Part shown: positions 1-8,530 of the stretch, piece by piece | Layout of the letters: the number at the start of each line of letters is the position of its first letter | Numbering within the stretch: the stretch's first letter is position 1 | NCBI RefSeq assembly: GCF_001602625.1 | Contig: NZ_LECR01000074.1 | Location: 1-16,965, forward strand | DNA: 16,965 bases | Direction: 5' to 3' | DNA from: Sodalis-like endosymbiont of Proechinophthirus fluctus | GTDB lineage: Bacteria > Pseudomonadota > Gammaproteobacteria > Enterobacterales > Enterobacteriaceae | Program-made: the position numbers and the translations under genes | Notes under the pieces: model-generated | What the model was told of the DNA's origin: nothing | Databases searched by the model: none | What the model saw: only the letters and a program-made list of their open reading frames with translations

Positions 1-1453
1 TGCCCAATTGCTGGCTTGGATCCCGCAAGGCAGACGCGATAAAGAGTTCGTAGGTCGCCGGATAATCACACTGCACGCGGATGATATGCGGCGCGGTCTG
101 GCCAGGGATCAGACCGCACTTCCCTTTTTCCAGTCGCGAATTTCGCCGCTTTGGACCAGTTCCGCCGGAGTATCATACTGGATAGGCTGCAGCATGACAT
201 TGGTTTCACGACCGAGATGGTCGACGCAGCCATAAGCATTTTGATGAGCGCGCGGTAGCTCATATCCATGTGATACCAGCAGTTAATGCCCGCGCCGAGG
301 ATAATCATCGCCAGGCTATGGGTTTTGTAGCCGCTGTGGCGCCAAACTCACAGGAGATTTGCGCAATCTGCTCACTAGAGACGCCGCAAATCTACTACTC
401 GCCCCATGCAAGTGAATACGTGTGTATCTTATGATAGCCGCGCGCAGTTATCGTTATCAAGACCGCGATCGACGCCGTCTAGGGTGAGATTATAAGCCGT
501 GGCGACTGGCACTCGGGAAGCTGGAAGCTTCAGTCAGCCACAGAAATTTTACCTGCAGTTTATACACCAGGATGGTGTCATGCTTCACATGACGAAAATA
601 ATGCGGATTCTCCAGCCCTAAAAATACGCAAAGATTACACATCCATCTCGCTGCTCAAGTAGGTTAGCAGCTACTGGTCGCTAAGTTTAGCGATTTCCGC
701 ATAATCAGGCGTAACCGCGACGGTTTTGTGCATTTGTAACACACCTCAAGTAAAAAATGCGTGTTTGGCGTACGTGTTTGCGGTACGTTCGGACCCACAG
801 ACGATGATATAGCTCTGGCATTGTACCAGTCGGCGGATTCCGACACATCGGTCTGTTCACCCCAGGTCATTGGAGATGCGGGGCTGGGGGTACACAATAC
901 TAGTCGTAGAAGCTCAAACAGGTTCCAATAAGCAGCCACAGATAGCGCGTCTGCGCAGCGTAAGACACTATCGACATAGCGGGGATGGGCGAAAACCCCA
1001 CCATTCGATCTGACCAGACATTTTTAATCGCCCAAATATTAGCCACGGCAACAAACCAGGATTAATCTCCTGCCAGCTTGGCGCACGGATAAATCCGCCA
1101 TGCCCACGCTGCATTTTATATTGCTGACATTTTTACTTATCGGCTACGATTGACAGCCAGGCCGCTACCGGACGTAGTGCTGACACCGCGCGGCTCGCGC
1201 TTTGTCATGGTATGTGGATAGTCCGTTTGCCGCGTTTCCTACGTCACCAAGCTGTTTTTGGCATAGATCTTCTAGCCACAGGAGAGCCGGTACGGTTAAC
1301 ACCGTAGGTAAAACGCGTAATGTTGCCATATTGCCAACGTTAGCGATAACTGTCTTCCCAGTCACGATTAGTATGGCACACCTGCCCATGCCCCTCAGAA
1401 AAAGTTTCCTTTTTCTGTTTGAAATAGCGAAAGCGGTTGAGGATTTTACTCAT
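1..1453 (-). pseudogene. narG: narG, respiratory nitrate reductase alpha subunit (decayed, off left edge)
   Basis: Remnant of the molybdopterin catalytic subunit that reduces nitrate at the inner membrane in the NarGHI complex. The start is ATG at 1453-1451, reading MSKILNRFRYFKQKKETF, with GGAG a few bases upstream. Matching blocks follow in order: TNRDWEDSYR (about 1370), KIYAKNSLVT, ETRQTDYP, GHGGFIRAPSWQEIN (about 1080), SPMTWGEQTDVSESADWYN (about 860), VPQTRTPNTHF, YNLTLDGVDRGLDNDNCARG (about 480), IILGAGINCWYHMDMSYRAL (about 300), and LIPGQTAPHI with DYPATYELF near the left edge. Stops and frame changes separate them, and segments are missing near 1170, 660 and 235. The amino-terminal iron-sulphur ligands are lost: the THGVNC motif reads TYGVNR, followed by a two-base shift. 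A small hairpin (AGGGC/GCCCT, 1469-1482) precedes the ribosome site. No narK or narH is visible. NarZ, the paralogue, cannot be fully excluded. Confidence 0.93.
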
Positions 1454-2340
1454 GGCGCTTCTCCAGTAAGGGCGCAAGCCCTATCAGATGACTTTTTTGC
1501 CAAGAAGAATAATGTTTCGCTGACAGCTTAATTATCTTTAGAAATTAATAACGAACACCTGATATCGGCAACAGGAAAATCCTCTCAGCCGCAATCTTCT
1601 AACCCTCGATGAATAACTAGTCGCTTCAGGGTTTTGCAAAAAATCCCTTTGTGGCACCCGGCGTCAAGCCTTGCCGTTTTCAGCGAAGCCAGGTCAGTCT
1701 GAGAAAATAAGGCTATAGCGACAAATACCGAGTGCATTATCGACGGTATTTTATTTGGCGCCGTGATTTTAGCCATTAATAATGGCATAGGCAGTATCAA
1801 TTGTTATCGCCTATAACTTCGCCGAGATCTGTGATTATAATCACCTTATCGTGATACAGCATGACTACCATATTCATAAATGAATGAAGTGAATAAAATA
1901 AAATAAGTCGCATGAAAACAGTAGGATAATTAATATTCCTGTAAAGTTGAAATAATATACTGGCGTATAAACCAACTACTAAACCCTATAAGAAACGTCC
2001 TACTAGTAACTCCGATAATAAATCCTTATCCATCTCATGGATACTCGATAAGATTATATTTTTACGCTATAAAATGAGAGCGTTTGCAGCGGATATTTTC
2101 TTATATAGAAAATTTTCATCCGACTATTTTCTTCTCATGAAGTTGGCTTGTTAATGATGATGACACGACATAGCAAGAATCATTCATGAGAGTGAAATAA
2201 TCTCGATATTAAATCGAAAAATTCCTAACACTATTAATCCCGTATATGATAACATTAAAAAGTTTTATTGCATGATACATGTCAAATTCAACGAACTTTA
2301 TTTATATAAAATATAAAAGGAAATATGATAGAAATATATA
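1454..2340. other. Upstream of narG: AT-rich stretch without a recognised gene
   Basis: This stretch lies upstream of the narG start, where E. coli has the nitrate-responsive promoter and then narK. I looked for narK in all minus-strand frames and did not find a convincing match. I also saw no clean FNR half-site pair; TTGCCGATATCAGG near 1563 is too divergent. From about 1800 the base composition becomes strongly AT-rich and frames are densely stopped. No RNA gene was recognised. Confidence 0.5.
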
Positions 2341-2737
2341 TTACAAATTAATTCTAATGATACCAGCAACCTTCAGCCTGTTTCTGGCGACTTACATTAC
2401 CAAACGGCACGGATCGCGCGCTCACTCAGCAGACAGGCAAAACGGCATTTAAGCCACGAGAAAGATACCTCTACCAGATCTAGGTGCCCCGGACATTACT
2501 CACGTTCTCCACCGCACGTCTACGAATGGCCGCTCTCGCAGTAGGAGTGTTCCCCCTCAGAGCATGCCCGTTGAGCTTGAAAGCCCGAGAAAGAGCCTGA
2601 GGACTATCTATGCAGAGTGTGGATGATCCGGCACGCGGGGATCTGACGGCTTGTGATCCCTTATTTTATCGCTAGTTAAGATATAATTATTCTTTTCACT
2701 CATTCACAACGCACTATTTAGCAACGTAATTGAGCAT
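2341..2737. other. GC-richer patch inside the AT-rich island, unidentified
   Basis: About 300 bases from 2360 to 2660 are visibly richer in G and C than the DNA on either side, as expected of a coding remnant or a small insertion. Every frame is interrupted and I could not assign a family. At the right end, GGGATC (2638-2643) and GATCCC (2655-2660) can pair, followed by TTATTTTATC, a weak terminator-like arrangement for plus-strand transcription. Nothing more can be supported. Confidence 0.35.
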
Positions 2738-2738
2738 T

Positions 2739-2767
2739 ATACGATTCCGCTGCCAGCGGAATCGTAT
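2739..2767. repeat. Perfect inverted repeat, 14-bp arms
   Basis: ATACGATTCCGCTG (2739-2752) is followed by one base and its exact complement (2754-2767). The real loop would take a few bases from the arm tips. The GC-rich core in AT-rich, gene-free DNA resembles the stem of an intrinsic terminator, but no clear T-run follows on either strand and no gene ends here. It may be the only remnant of a lost gene's 3' end. Confidence 0.6.
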
Positions 2768-3306
2768 TACAGGCCATTGCCACTAGTATGAAACAGCCCT
2801 GCCTCTAATGGATTCATCTATCAAGCGAAGCCATCCGCCAAAGCGTGGAAACGTTGGCTTGCGGTGTGAAACATCGACTATCATCTCATCACGCTAATAG
2901 CAGCATCCGATTTGTTTTGTTTACAAACCAGATAAGAATTCAGTTTCCTTATCTCAAGGTCATAGCGCTGAAGTACCCTTTTGACAAGCGCTTGCTTACG
3001 CCATGAGATAAACTCGATTAGCTGTTATTCTCAGAGCCCACAGCAAAATTCATTATATTGACAACAACGTATTCGGATTGATGAATCCAATTTAGCGCAG
3101 ACCTTTCACAAATGTCGCAACCCGTGATATTCGCTCTCGGCGATAACAAGCATTGTAATATACATATCATACTTATTAGAGTAATAAGTAAACGACACTG
3201 TAAGTTACAGCATACTAATTATAATTAGTAAATCATTCAATATGTACTTGACAAAAACAAATATTGAACATGATAAAAATAATATATGGACAATATCTCA
3301 AAAATA
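2768..3306. other. Gene-free stretch with two short palindromes
   Basis: No coding remnant was recognised in any frame. Two symmetrical elements lie near its right end: ACTTATTA/TAATAAGT with a three-base spacer (3171-3189), and the uninterrupted 18-bp palindrome TACTAATTATAATTAGTA (3213-3230). Both lie just beyond the 3' end of the minus-strand LuxR-type pseudogene. They could be old operator or terminator sequences, but in DNA this AT-rich such symmetry also arises by chance. Confidence 0.4.
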
Positions 3307-4022
3307 TTACGTGTTAATAGCATCTATGACGATGATTCTAGGATGTAGAAAAGACTCCGGGATGTAATAATCAAAGCTTAAATCCTTGAAAAACTCTTTG
3401 AATTGTTGAATATTATGAACATTTGCCCTTTGATAAAGGCCGCAAAACCTGTTTTCTACTGTGCAGTGCGAAATTCCCAAACGTATCGCTATTTCCTTGC
3501 CGATAAGTCATTGATAAGAAAAGAAGATAATTTCAAGCTCTTTCTCCGTAAAAGTATTATCTGATAGATGCGTTATCAGTTTAACCGGCGATTCACCTCA
3601 CCGTTAATATAATTCATAGCTGAGAAAAAAGCAAGGGCTTGGGCTTCAGAAAAGGTACCAACAACATTGCCATGTTTATCAAAGAAAGTTTGATATAAAA
3701 ACATAAGGATGGATACAGTTTTCTCTGCCGAACGCCGATGTGACAACTAACGATAGCGAAATGCTCTTTTCCATCACCATGTTATCATAATATATAAACT
3801 CATCCTAAAAAAATTTATCCAGTGAGGGACTTGTAAGAGTAATTTTCCTTCCATACTAAAGGATGCATGAAAATCTAGTAGTGTAAACATCGCTCGCTGG
3901 ATTAATATAAACATACCTAGCTTCTTTATCGCGAATAAAACAAGCATCATCTTGATTTTCATAGATATAAATAAACTTCCTAGAGATACTTTCCCTTTTG
4001 AAGTGGATACATTTACTACTCA
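3307..4022 (-). pseudogene. PAS/LuxR-type transcriptional regulator (pseudogene)
   Basis: Decayed regulator with an N-terminal PAS-like sensor region and a C-terminal LuxR-type helix-turn-helix. The start is ATG at 4022-4020, preceded by AAGGGTG. The N-terminus reads MSSKCIHFKRESISRKFIYI, then FIRDKEARYVYINPAS, typical of a PAS fold, before an in-frame stop. Later pieces in other frames include MEKSISLSLVVTSAFGRE, FFDKHGNVVG and FFSAMNYINGEVNRRL. The DNA-binding part reads FTEKELEIIFFSY, then IGKEIAIRLGISHCTVENRF and QRANVHNIQQFKEFF, with FDYYIPESFLHP at the end and a stop at 3309-3307. The length, about 238 codons, is close to full length, so damage is small indels and stops. It lies downstream of, and in the same direction as, the NCS1 permease remnant, and is a paralogue of the regulator at 5945-6632. 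The ligand is unknown; no autoinducer-binding domain is seen. Confidence 0.82.
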
Positions 4023-4292
4023 TTAAACATCACCCTTGAGAATTAACATACTATTTAAGTAGTGATCAGTATTGACGACAGTAGGATAAAATTACATCAT
4101 TGAATTTACCTTATTGACATAGCGATTTTGGCATGCTAGCAGGTCAAACTTACCTAGGTGGATCATTTATATTCCATAATCTATCAAGAAGCATTCTTGT
4201 TGGCAAATTTAATAACTAAACCAAAGTTACTCGAAACTTGTTACCTATAAATGCAATCATCGTCATCCTTATTCTTCATGCGGATAACTTCG

Positions 4293-4324
4293 CACTTCAC
4301 TGTATGTTTACATACAGTGAAGTG
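4293..4324. repeat. Perfect inverted repeat, 15-bp arms (possible terminator)
   Basis: CACTTCACTGTATGT is followed by TT and its exact complement ACATACAGTGAAGTG. The element sits 61 bases beyond the stop codon of the minus-strand permease pseudogene, the position of a transcription terminator. No T-run follows on the minus strand. On the plus strand the sequence after it (TATTAAAATTATAGTTTTAT) is T/A-rich. It could be a terminator or a protein-binding site. The arms are intact although the neighbouring genes are not. Confidence 0.6.
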
Positions 4325-4384
4325 TATTAAAATTATAGTTTTATAATATTTTATTATTAAATTTTAGCCTGATTTTCTCTAGGA

Positions 4385-5640
4385 TCAAGATAATAGAGCA
4401 AAGTTATTTCTCATAGAAGATTTTATTTTCATCAATAACTAATAACCTATGCCTGCTGCAAAAATAGAATTCACAGAAGGAATTATGTATTGGAGATACA
4501 TGCCAGACGTACTGTCTAAAGCGCAGGATATAATGGCGATTACATTAGTGAATAGAATTGACGCGTCATTAGGTAGCTTGCAAATTTTACGTGATATCTC
4601 TAGATGATATCGGCTAGTACGTAAGAATATAATAGTCAACCAGAATTACCCTGCGATGGGAGGAAAAATTAAACCAAGCGCTATCAAAAAGTGGATGAAA
4701 GCATCATAAAATTTATGATAATTAAAATAATATGCCTAGTAACCATATCAGCAATTTTATTTCTGTATAATTGAACTTCTTACCGGTCAGCATCTCAATA
4801 AATCCAATAATATTATTAGATACGGAATATAAATTATTATCATTAACCTTAATAGCGGACAATATAAACGTAAGTACGCCAATCTAACCCACTGTATGAA
4901 TCATGATCTCTACAACATTCGATGTACCTAACGCATGAGTGACTAAAATATCTATCCCATTAATAATAAAATCAAAGATAATTACTGAGTACGTAATCAT
5001 CCATAATACGTGTTTTTGGTTCTTGCAATATCTGCTTGTGTCAGGTGTGATTAAGGATCCTACGATAAACATACCAGTAACTATTATCAAACCCTTCCTA
5101 TCGAGATAGTCTCACCCAAGGGAGAGGAAGAATAAAATCTGTCGATATTATATTTCACAATTTCGTCGTAATACACATAAAATGTCACTGAAAAAAAATC
5201 TTAACCACGATCTTTACCGTTATGCTTAAGTGCGTTAAAACTAAAAGCTACCAGCAATGAAAACACTACCCAGCTTATTTCTGATCACTAGAAATAATTG
5301 ATATGATTTCCTATCACGGTGAGAAAGCTTTAGGAAATCAGCGCTATGTTTACGCCAAACCAGTATAATATGATGATTGAAATATCAAGTCTGATAAACA
5401 TAGATCATGACTTCATAAAGTCGTATCATCGGGATAACACACTGGTGGAAAGATCTTCTTTCATACCGGCACGTCCTAAACTAAAAATGACAAAGACTAA
5501 TATGATACTACCTAAAGACGTCGCCAAAATAGCCTGAAAAAATGTCATACTATGACCTAATATAGTACCCAGCATGCATTGTGCTAGTGACGTTATCATA
5601 CCTATAAGAACAATAGTCACATTAAATAAAACAACTATTT
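4385..5640 (-). pseudogene. NCS1-family nucleobase/cytosine permease (pseudogene)
   Basis: Remnant of a multi-pass inner-membrane transporter of the NCS1 (nucleobase:cation symport-1) family, related to CodB-type cytosine permeases. Near the N-terminus a frame reads NVTIVLIGMITSLAQ and then GTILGHSMTFFQAILATSLG, the first two membrane helices. In the middle, GMFIVGSLITPDTSRYCKNQ matches the family motif in which a helix is followed by (P)DxSRYxKN. Next come KVNDNNLYSVSNNI, equivalent to the TNDNNLYS motif, and ILVDYYI, equivalent to the GGVIIADYY motif, and a final hydrophobic stretch DASILFTNVIAIISCALDS. The stop is at 4387-4385. Stops and frameshifts lie between these blocks, but the total length, about 418 codons, is near the usual size. 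The first residues and start codon are not recognisable. The gene is divergent from the PAS/LuxR regulator at 5945. Substrate cannot be told. Confidence 0.75.
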
Positions 5641-5762
5641 ATTTTATTTTTATTCTATTGATAGCATAGAAATTTTGTTTATTTTATTCCATGAAATAAT
5701 CTATTTTTTTATTTCATATTCATTTTACAAGAGAAAATATATATAATTGTGATGTTCTGAAC

Positions 5763-5792
5763 TTGACAATCCATTGCTGACATAAATACTAT
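5763..5792 (+). promoter_or_regulatory. Candidate sigma-70 promoter for the PAS/LuxR-type gene
   Basis: TTGACA (5763-5768) matches the -35 consensus exactly. TACTAT (5787-5792) matches four of six positions of the -10 consensus, with an 18-base spacer. It points at the plus-strand regulator starting about 150 bases downstream. In DNA this AT-rich, -10-like hexamers are common, so only the exact -35 gives weight. Confidence 0.35.
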
Positions 5793-5839
5793 TTTGCTAA
5801 TATTTAAACATATTTGCCAATATTATCAAACCGATTCTA

Positions 5840-5870
5840 TCGATAACTATTTCGATAAATATTTTCGATA
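5840..5870. promoter_or_regulatory. Three TCGATA boxes at 12-13 bp spacing
   Basis: TCGATA occurs at 5840-5845, 5852-5857 and 5865-5870, each followed by an A/T-rich run. The near-helical spacing upstream of a regulator gene is what a cooperative binding site would look like. There is no experimental or family knowledge tying this motif to a protein. Confidence 0.3.
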
Positions 5871-5944
5871 TTTTTATAGGTAATTATTTTATAATATTTA
5901 CTATTCATAACTTTTCTCAGTTAGCTTCACGAGGAAATTAATAT

Positions 5945-6632
5945 CATAAAAATATTTAAAATAATTTTAAATTTTACTTAAAATCACCTAAGTAGTTTGT
6001 ATAATTCATCAAAAAAAGCTCAGAACATTGGTTAATTAAAAACAATGAGAAAAAATACGTAGTCGTAAAAGATTCTGATACTAAGTTCTTTAGATTTCCT
6101 AAGAAATTTAATGTGGAAGGACGGGCGGATAAAGAAGTCTCTACTGACATATGGCAATAACTTTAGCCAGAATTTATCGCCAGCGACGAAAAGTTTATCA
6201 AATAAAATAGAAAATAATTTCCATAGTTATTCATCATTATGGTAAAGGAAACACCACTAAGCTTGTATCACACTATGCTGAAAGAGCACCACTTTATAAT
6301 GATGATAATAAACTCATTGGTATCGTTTATGGAAGGAAACTTGATGTACATGAATTATTATATTATATGAATCTACTTAATAAAAATATCATTCAAATAG
6401 ATATTGAAAATGAACTTTTCACTAAAAGTGAGCTTGAAATTATTTTTTGGGAGCAACGGAGGCTAATCGCCAAAGAAATTGCTAAAAGATGATTGAAGTG
6501 CATCTTATGAATATTTACAATAAAGCCGGCGTTCACAGTCTCATTCAGCTTGTTGAATATTATCGGCATACTGACCTTGATAAATATATACTTATGGATT
6601 TTATCCGCAAAGGAATGCAATTGATTGACTAG
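5945..6632 (+). pseudogene. PAS/LuxR-type transcriptional regulator, second copy (pseudogene)
   Basis: Paralogue of the regulator at 3307-4022, on the opposite strand. The first frame reads SSEHWLIKNNEKKYVVVKDS, then TKFFRFPKKFNVEGRADKEV and STDIWQ before in-frame stops at about 6157. After a frame change near 6230 the sensor region continues as HYGKGNTTKLVSHYAERAP, NDDNKLIGIVYGRKLDVHEL and NIIQIDIENELF. The helix-turn-helix starts normally with TKSELEIIFWEQ and IAKEIAKR, but then jumps to VHLMNIYNKAGVHSLIQL. The part that should hold the recognition helix (LxISxxTVE in relatives) is deleted with a frame shift. The end reads DKYILMDFIRKGMQLID with a stop at 6630-6632. The original start codon is not clear; GAGGAAA at about 5931 suggests a start near 5945. 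It is divergent from the NCS1 permease. Confidence 0.8.
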
Positions 6633-6886
6633 CCATACACTTAGACGTTAATGATTTATATGCTTTGAATTTTTGTCTGCATTTTATAGGGATGAAGTTC
6701 ACCTTTTGGGAACATGCCTTTTATTCCTACGTCAATAATCGGACAGCCGACTTTTAACCGACCATTAATAATAGGCGCCGTTGAATCCTAGCCGTTTAAT
6801 AGCGAAACGACGGATTATCTCGGGTCGTTCTGGCCCTGACAAAAACCAGCGATTGTTCATCTAATGGAGGGACGCTTGGAGGTATT
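6633..6886. other. Spacer between AT-rich island and dpp remnant
   Basis: Composition changes here from AT-rich to the balanced level of the enteric-like genes that follow, at roughly 6720-6760. I see no coding match and no insertion-sequence end. The right boundary of the island therefore lies within these bases. Confidence 0.4.
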
Positions 6887-6907
6887 TCTGGGGACACTGT
6901 CCCCAGA
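6887..6907 (-). terminator. Inverted repeat at the end of the dpp remnant, possible terminator
   Basis: TCTGGGGACA and TGTCCCCAGA are perfect 10-base arms around a single C. The element starts nine bases beyond the stop codon that ends the dppF remnant (6918-6916), the place of an operon terminator. Downstream on the minus strand the sequence is AATACC rather than a T-run, so the terminator reading is tentative. Confidence 0.5.
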
Positions 6908-6915
6908 GTCGGTAG

Positions 6916-7836
6916 TTATCGTCTTGTTTGTACTTCATCCTGATTGACGGCAAAGCATGCTACCAGTTGATCGCTGTAGCCTTTCAGCCGTGGTTACAGC
7001 GCGGTGCAAGAGCCAAATTAGTTTTATCCACTCGGGATGCAGATCGGGATTAAGCCGGAGATTGGAGGACAGCAGCGCCTAGGTGTAAGGATGACGGACG
7101 CGACGCGCTGAAAATTTCCGTTTCCTTGTTGGTTTCCACCACCTTGTCCTGCGTACATCACGATAATATAGTGTGCCGCTTTTGCTATCAGCATCAAATC
7201 ATGGGTAATTAGTACCAATGCCATATTCTCGATCTGCTGCAGAGGTCCACAACAGCTCGATAATTTGCGCTTGGGGATGGTTACATCTAGCGCGATAGTG
7301 GGTTCATCGGCAATCAGCAGCTTGGTACGACAAGCGATGATCATGGCTATCATCATGCTCTGGCTTGATACCGCCGGACACGTTGATGCGGATATACGTC
7401 CAGCCGGGAGGCCAGATCTGGAATACCCACCAGCGTCAGCATCAATGGCGCACTGGCACTGGGTCCTGTGGTTGCCGCCCTGCTACACGGTGGCTTCCAT
7501 GACCTGGAAGCCACCGTGTAGCAGGGGTTCAAACTGGTCATCAGATCCTAGAAAATCATGGTTATATCGGCGCCGATAAGTTGGTGGTGCTCGTTGTCAG
7601 AGATTTTCTGTAAATCGCGGCCATTGAACACCAGATTATCAGCTTATAGCTTTGCCGGGATAATCAATTAATCCTATCACGGCCAGCGAGCTGACCGATT
7701 TACCCGAGCCGGATTCGCTGACGATGCTCAGCACCTGGCCTTATTTCCACCTGGTAGAAGATTCTGTCAACGGAGCGGAAGGGTGGCCCTCATCACCGAA
7801 ATGGACCGATATTTTGTCTATGGACAGTAACACCAT
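6916..7836 (-). pseudogene. dppD: dppD'-'dppF chimera, dipeptide ABC transporter ATPase remnant
   Basis: DppD and DppF are the two ATPases that drive the DppBC dipeptide permease. This remnant begins as DppD: ATG at 7836-7834, then VLLSIDKISVHFGDEG. The Walker A loop reads SESGSGKS, with the first glycine changed to serine. [41 protein letters not shown] (Walker B) and [10 protein letters not shown] (H-loop) follow, then IIVMYAGQ and VVET. After RHPYT-stop-ALLS the sequence is DppF, not Dpp[15 protein letters not shown], then PRLKGYSDQLVACFAVNQDE matches the DppF C-terminus, with a stop at 6918-6916. So the dppD tail and most of dppF are deleted. A 22-bp inverted repeat at 7478-7526 carries a stop. 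The dppC stop lies ten bases before the dppD start, as in an operon. Confidence 0.9.
7478..7526. repeat. 22-bp perfect inverted repeat inside dppD
   Basis: The left arm (7478-7499, beginning CCCTGCTACACGG) and right arm (7505-7526, ending CCGTGTAGCAGGG) are exact complements around a five-base loop, TGACC. The place is the DppD segment NPCYTVGFQxMEAIKVHQGG. In the minus-strand frame of that protein, the residues after MEA, normally IKVH, are replaced by T, V and an amber stop (ACC GTG TAG), while QGGN follows unchanged. The replaced bases are the exact complement of the upstream CTACACGGT. This marks a templated change, not a mobile element end or a terminator. Confidence 0.85.
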
Positions 7837-7846
7837 TAGATTCTCG

Positions 7847-8519
7847 TTACTGCTTGAGTTTGAGATCGATGGCGTACGCAGGCCGTCCCCCATTAAATTA
7901 AACGCCAACACAGTAAGTAGAATAACGAATCCAGAGAACGCTACCACCACCAGGCACTCTGGGCGAACTGCAATACGTCTGCCAGCATTGTGACCTACTC
8001 AGGCGTAAGTGGCTGTGCACTCATACCCAGGAAACCGATCGCTACTATATCCAAAATGACATTAATGGCATTGGAGAACCCCCAGCGAGACCTGAACGAT
8101 AAGCGGCGCCAACAGCTGGGCAAAATATTGACGAACATCTGTCAGCATGCCGGCGACGGCTACCCTTGAAGCGGTAACGTAATCGAGGTTGACTCCCCCC
8201 AGCAGCAGCGCAGCGACAGCGCAACTACCAGGTATCCCACCAGCAGAGACAGGCGGTCGCATCAGGCGAATAAGAATATCGAGGCCGATGTCGTCGGTAC
8301 CGAGCATAAACTGCCAGCTGCCAACTTCTATCCGAACCGTTGGGTGCTAGTAAGCCGGCACCAGGACCACGATGAACATCAGCAGAATGCAGAAATATAG
8401 GTCAGCCCGATAACAGCGTCTTTATTGATTGTGCTTAAAATAGTGCCAAAACTCCTGAAATGGGGTCATCGGCCTCAGCACACCAGTCACAGTGTCACCG
8501 GCTCTATGGCTTGAGTCAT
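7847..8519 (-). pseudogene. dppC: dppC, dipeptide ABC transporter permease (pseudogene)
   Basis: Second inner-membrane permease subunit of the dipeptide importer. The start ATG at 8519-8517 gives MTQAIEPVTL, then in other frames PMTPFQEFWHYFKHN, MLGTDDIGLDILIRLM and, after a gap, NLDYVTASRVAVAG and LLAPLIVQVSLG. The C-terminus reads VILLTVLAFNLMGDGLR and then, after a one-base shift, AIDLKLKQ with a stop at 7849-7847. About 80 residues are missing between LIRLM and NLDYV, so two or three membrane helices are gone. The EAA-type loop region that contacts the ATPase (DYVTASRVAGAG in relatives) is still readable. The gene ends 10 bases before dppD and starts about 10 bases after dppB, as expected for an operon. 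Confidence 0.9.
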
Positions 8520-8530
8520 TTTCCGTTCCT

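Larger units (their letters stand above)
5641..5944. other. Divergent intergenic region, very AT-rich
   Basis: This region separates the permease pseudogene (minus) from the second PAS/LuxR-type pseudogene (plus). It contains a possible promoter (5763-5792) and three spaced TCGATA boxes (5840-5870). A GAGGAAA ribosome-site-like run lies just before the expected start of the regulator. A regulator divergent from a transporter commonly controls it, so operators would be expected here. No coding sequence is seen. Confidence 0.5.

Noticed and set aside
1202..1531. Plus-strand open frame of 109 codons
   Set aside because: It overlaps the narG N-terminus on the minus strand, which has a clear start codon and family match.
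1585..1800. Minus-strand open frame upstream of narG as narK
   Set aside because: Some hydrophobic residues are present, but no NarK motif could be aligned in any frame.
1918..4089. Repeated 12-mer ACAGTAGGATAA at 1918-1929 and 4078-4089
   Set aside because: In 17 kb several shared 12-mers are expected by chance, and the surrounding bases do not match.
3307..6632. Quorum-sensing LuxR/LuxI pair
   Set aside because: The N-terminal parts are PAS-like, not autoinducer-binding, and no LuxI-type synthase is present.
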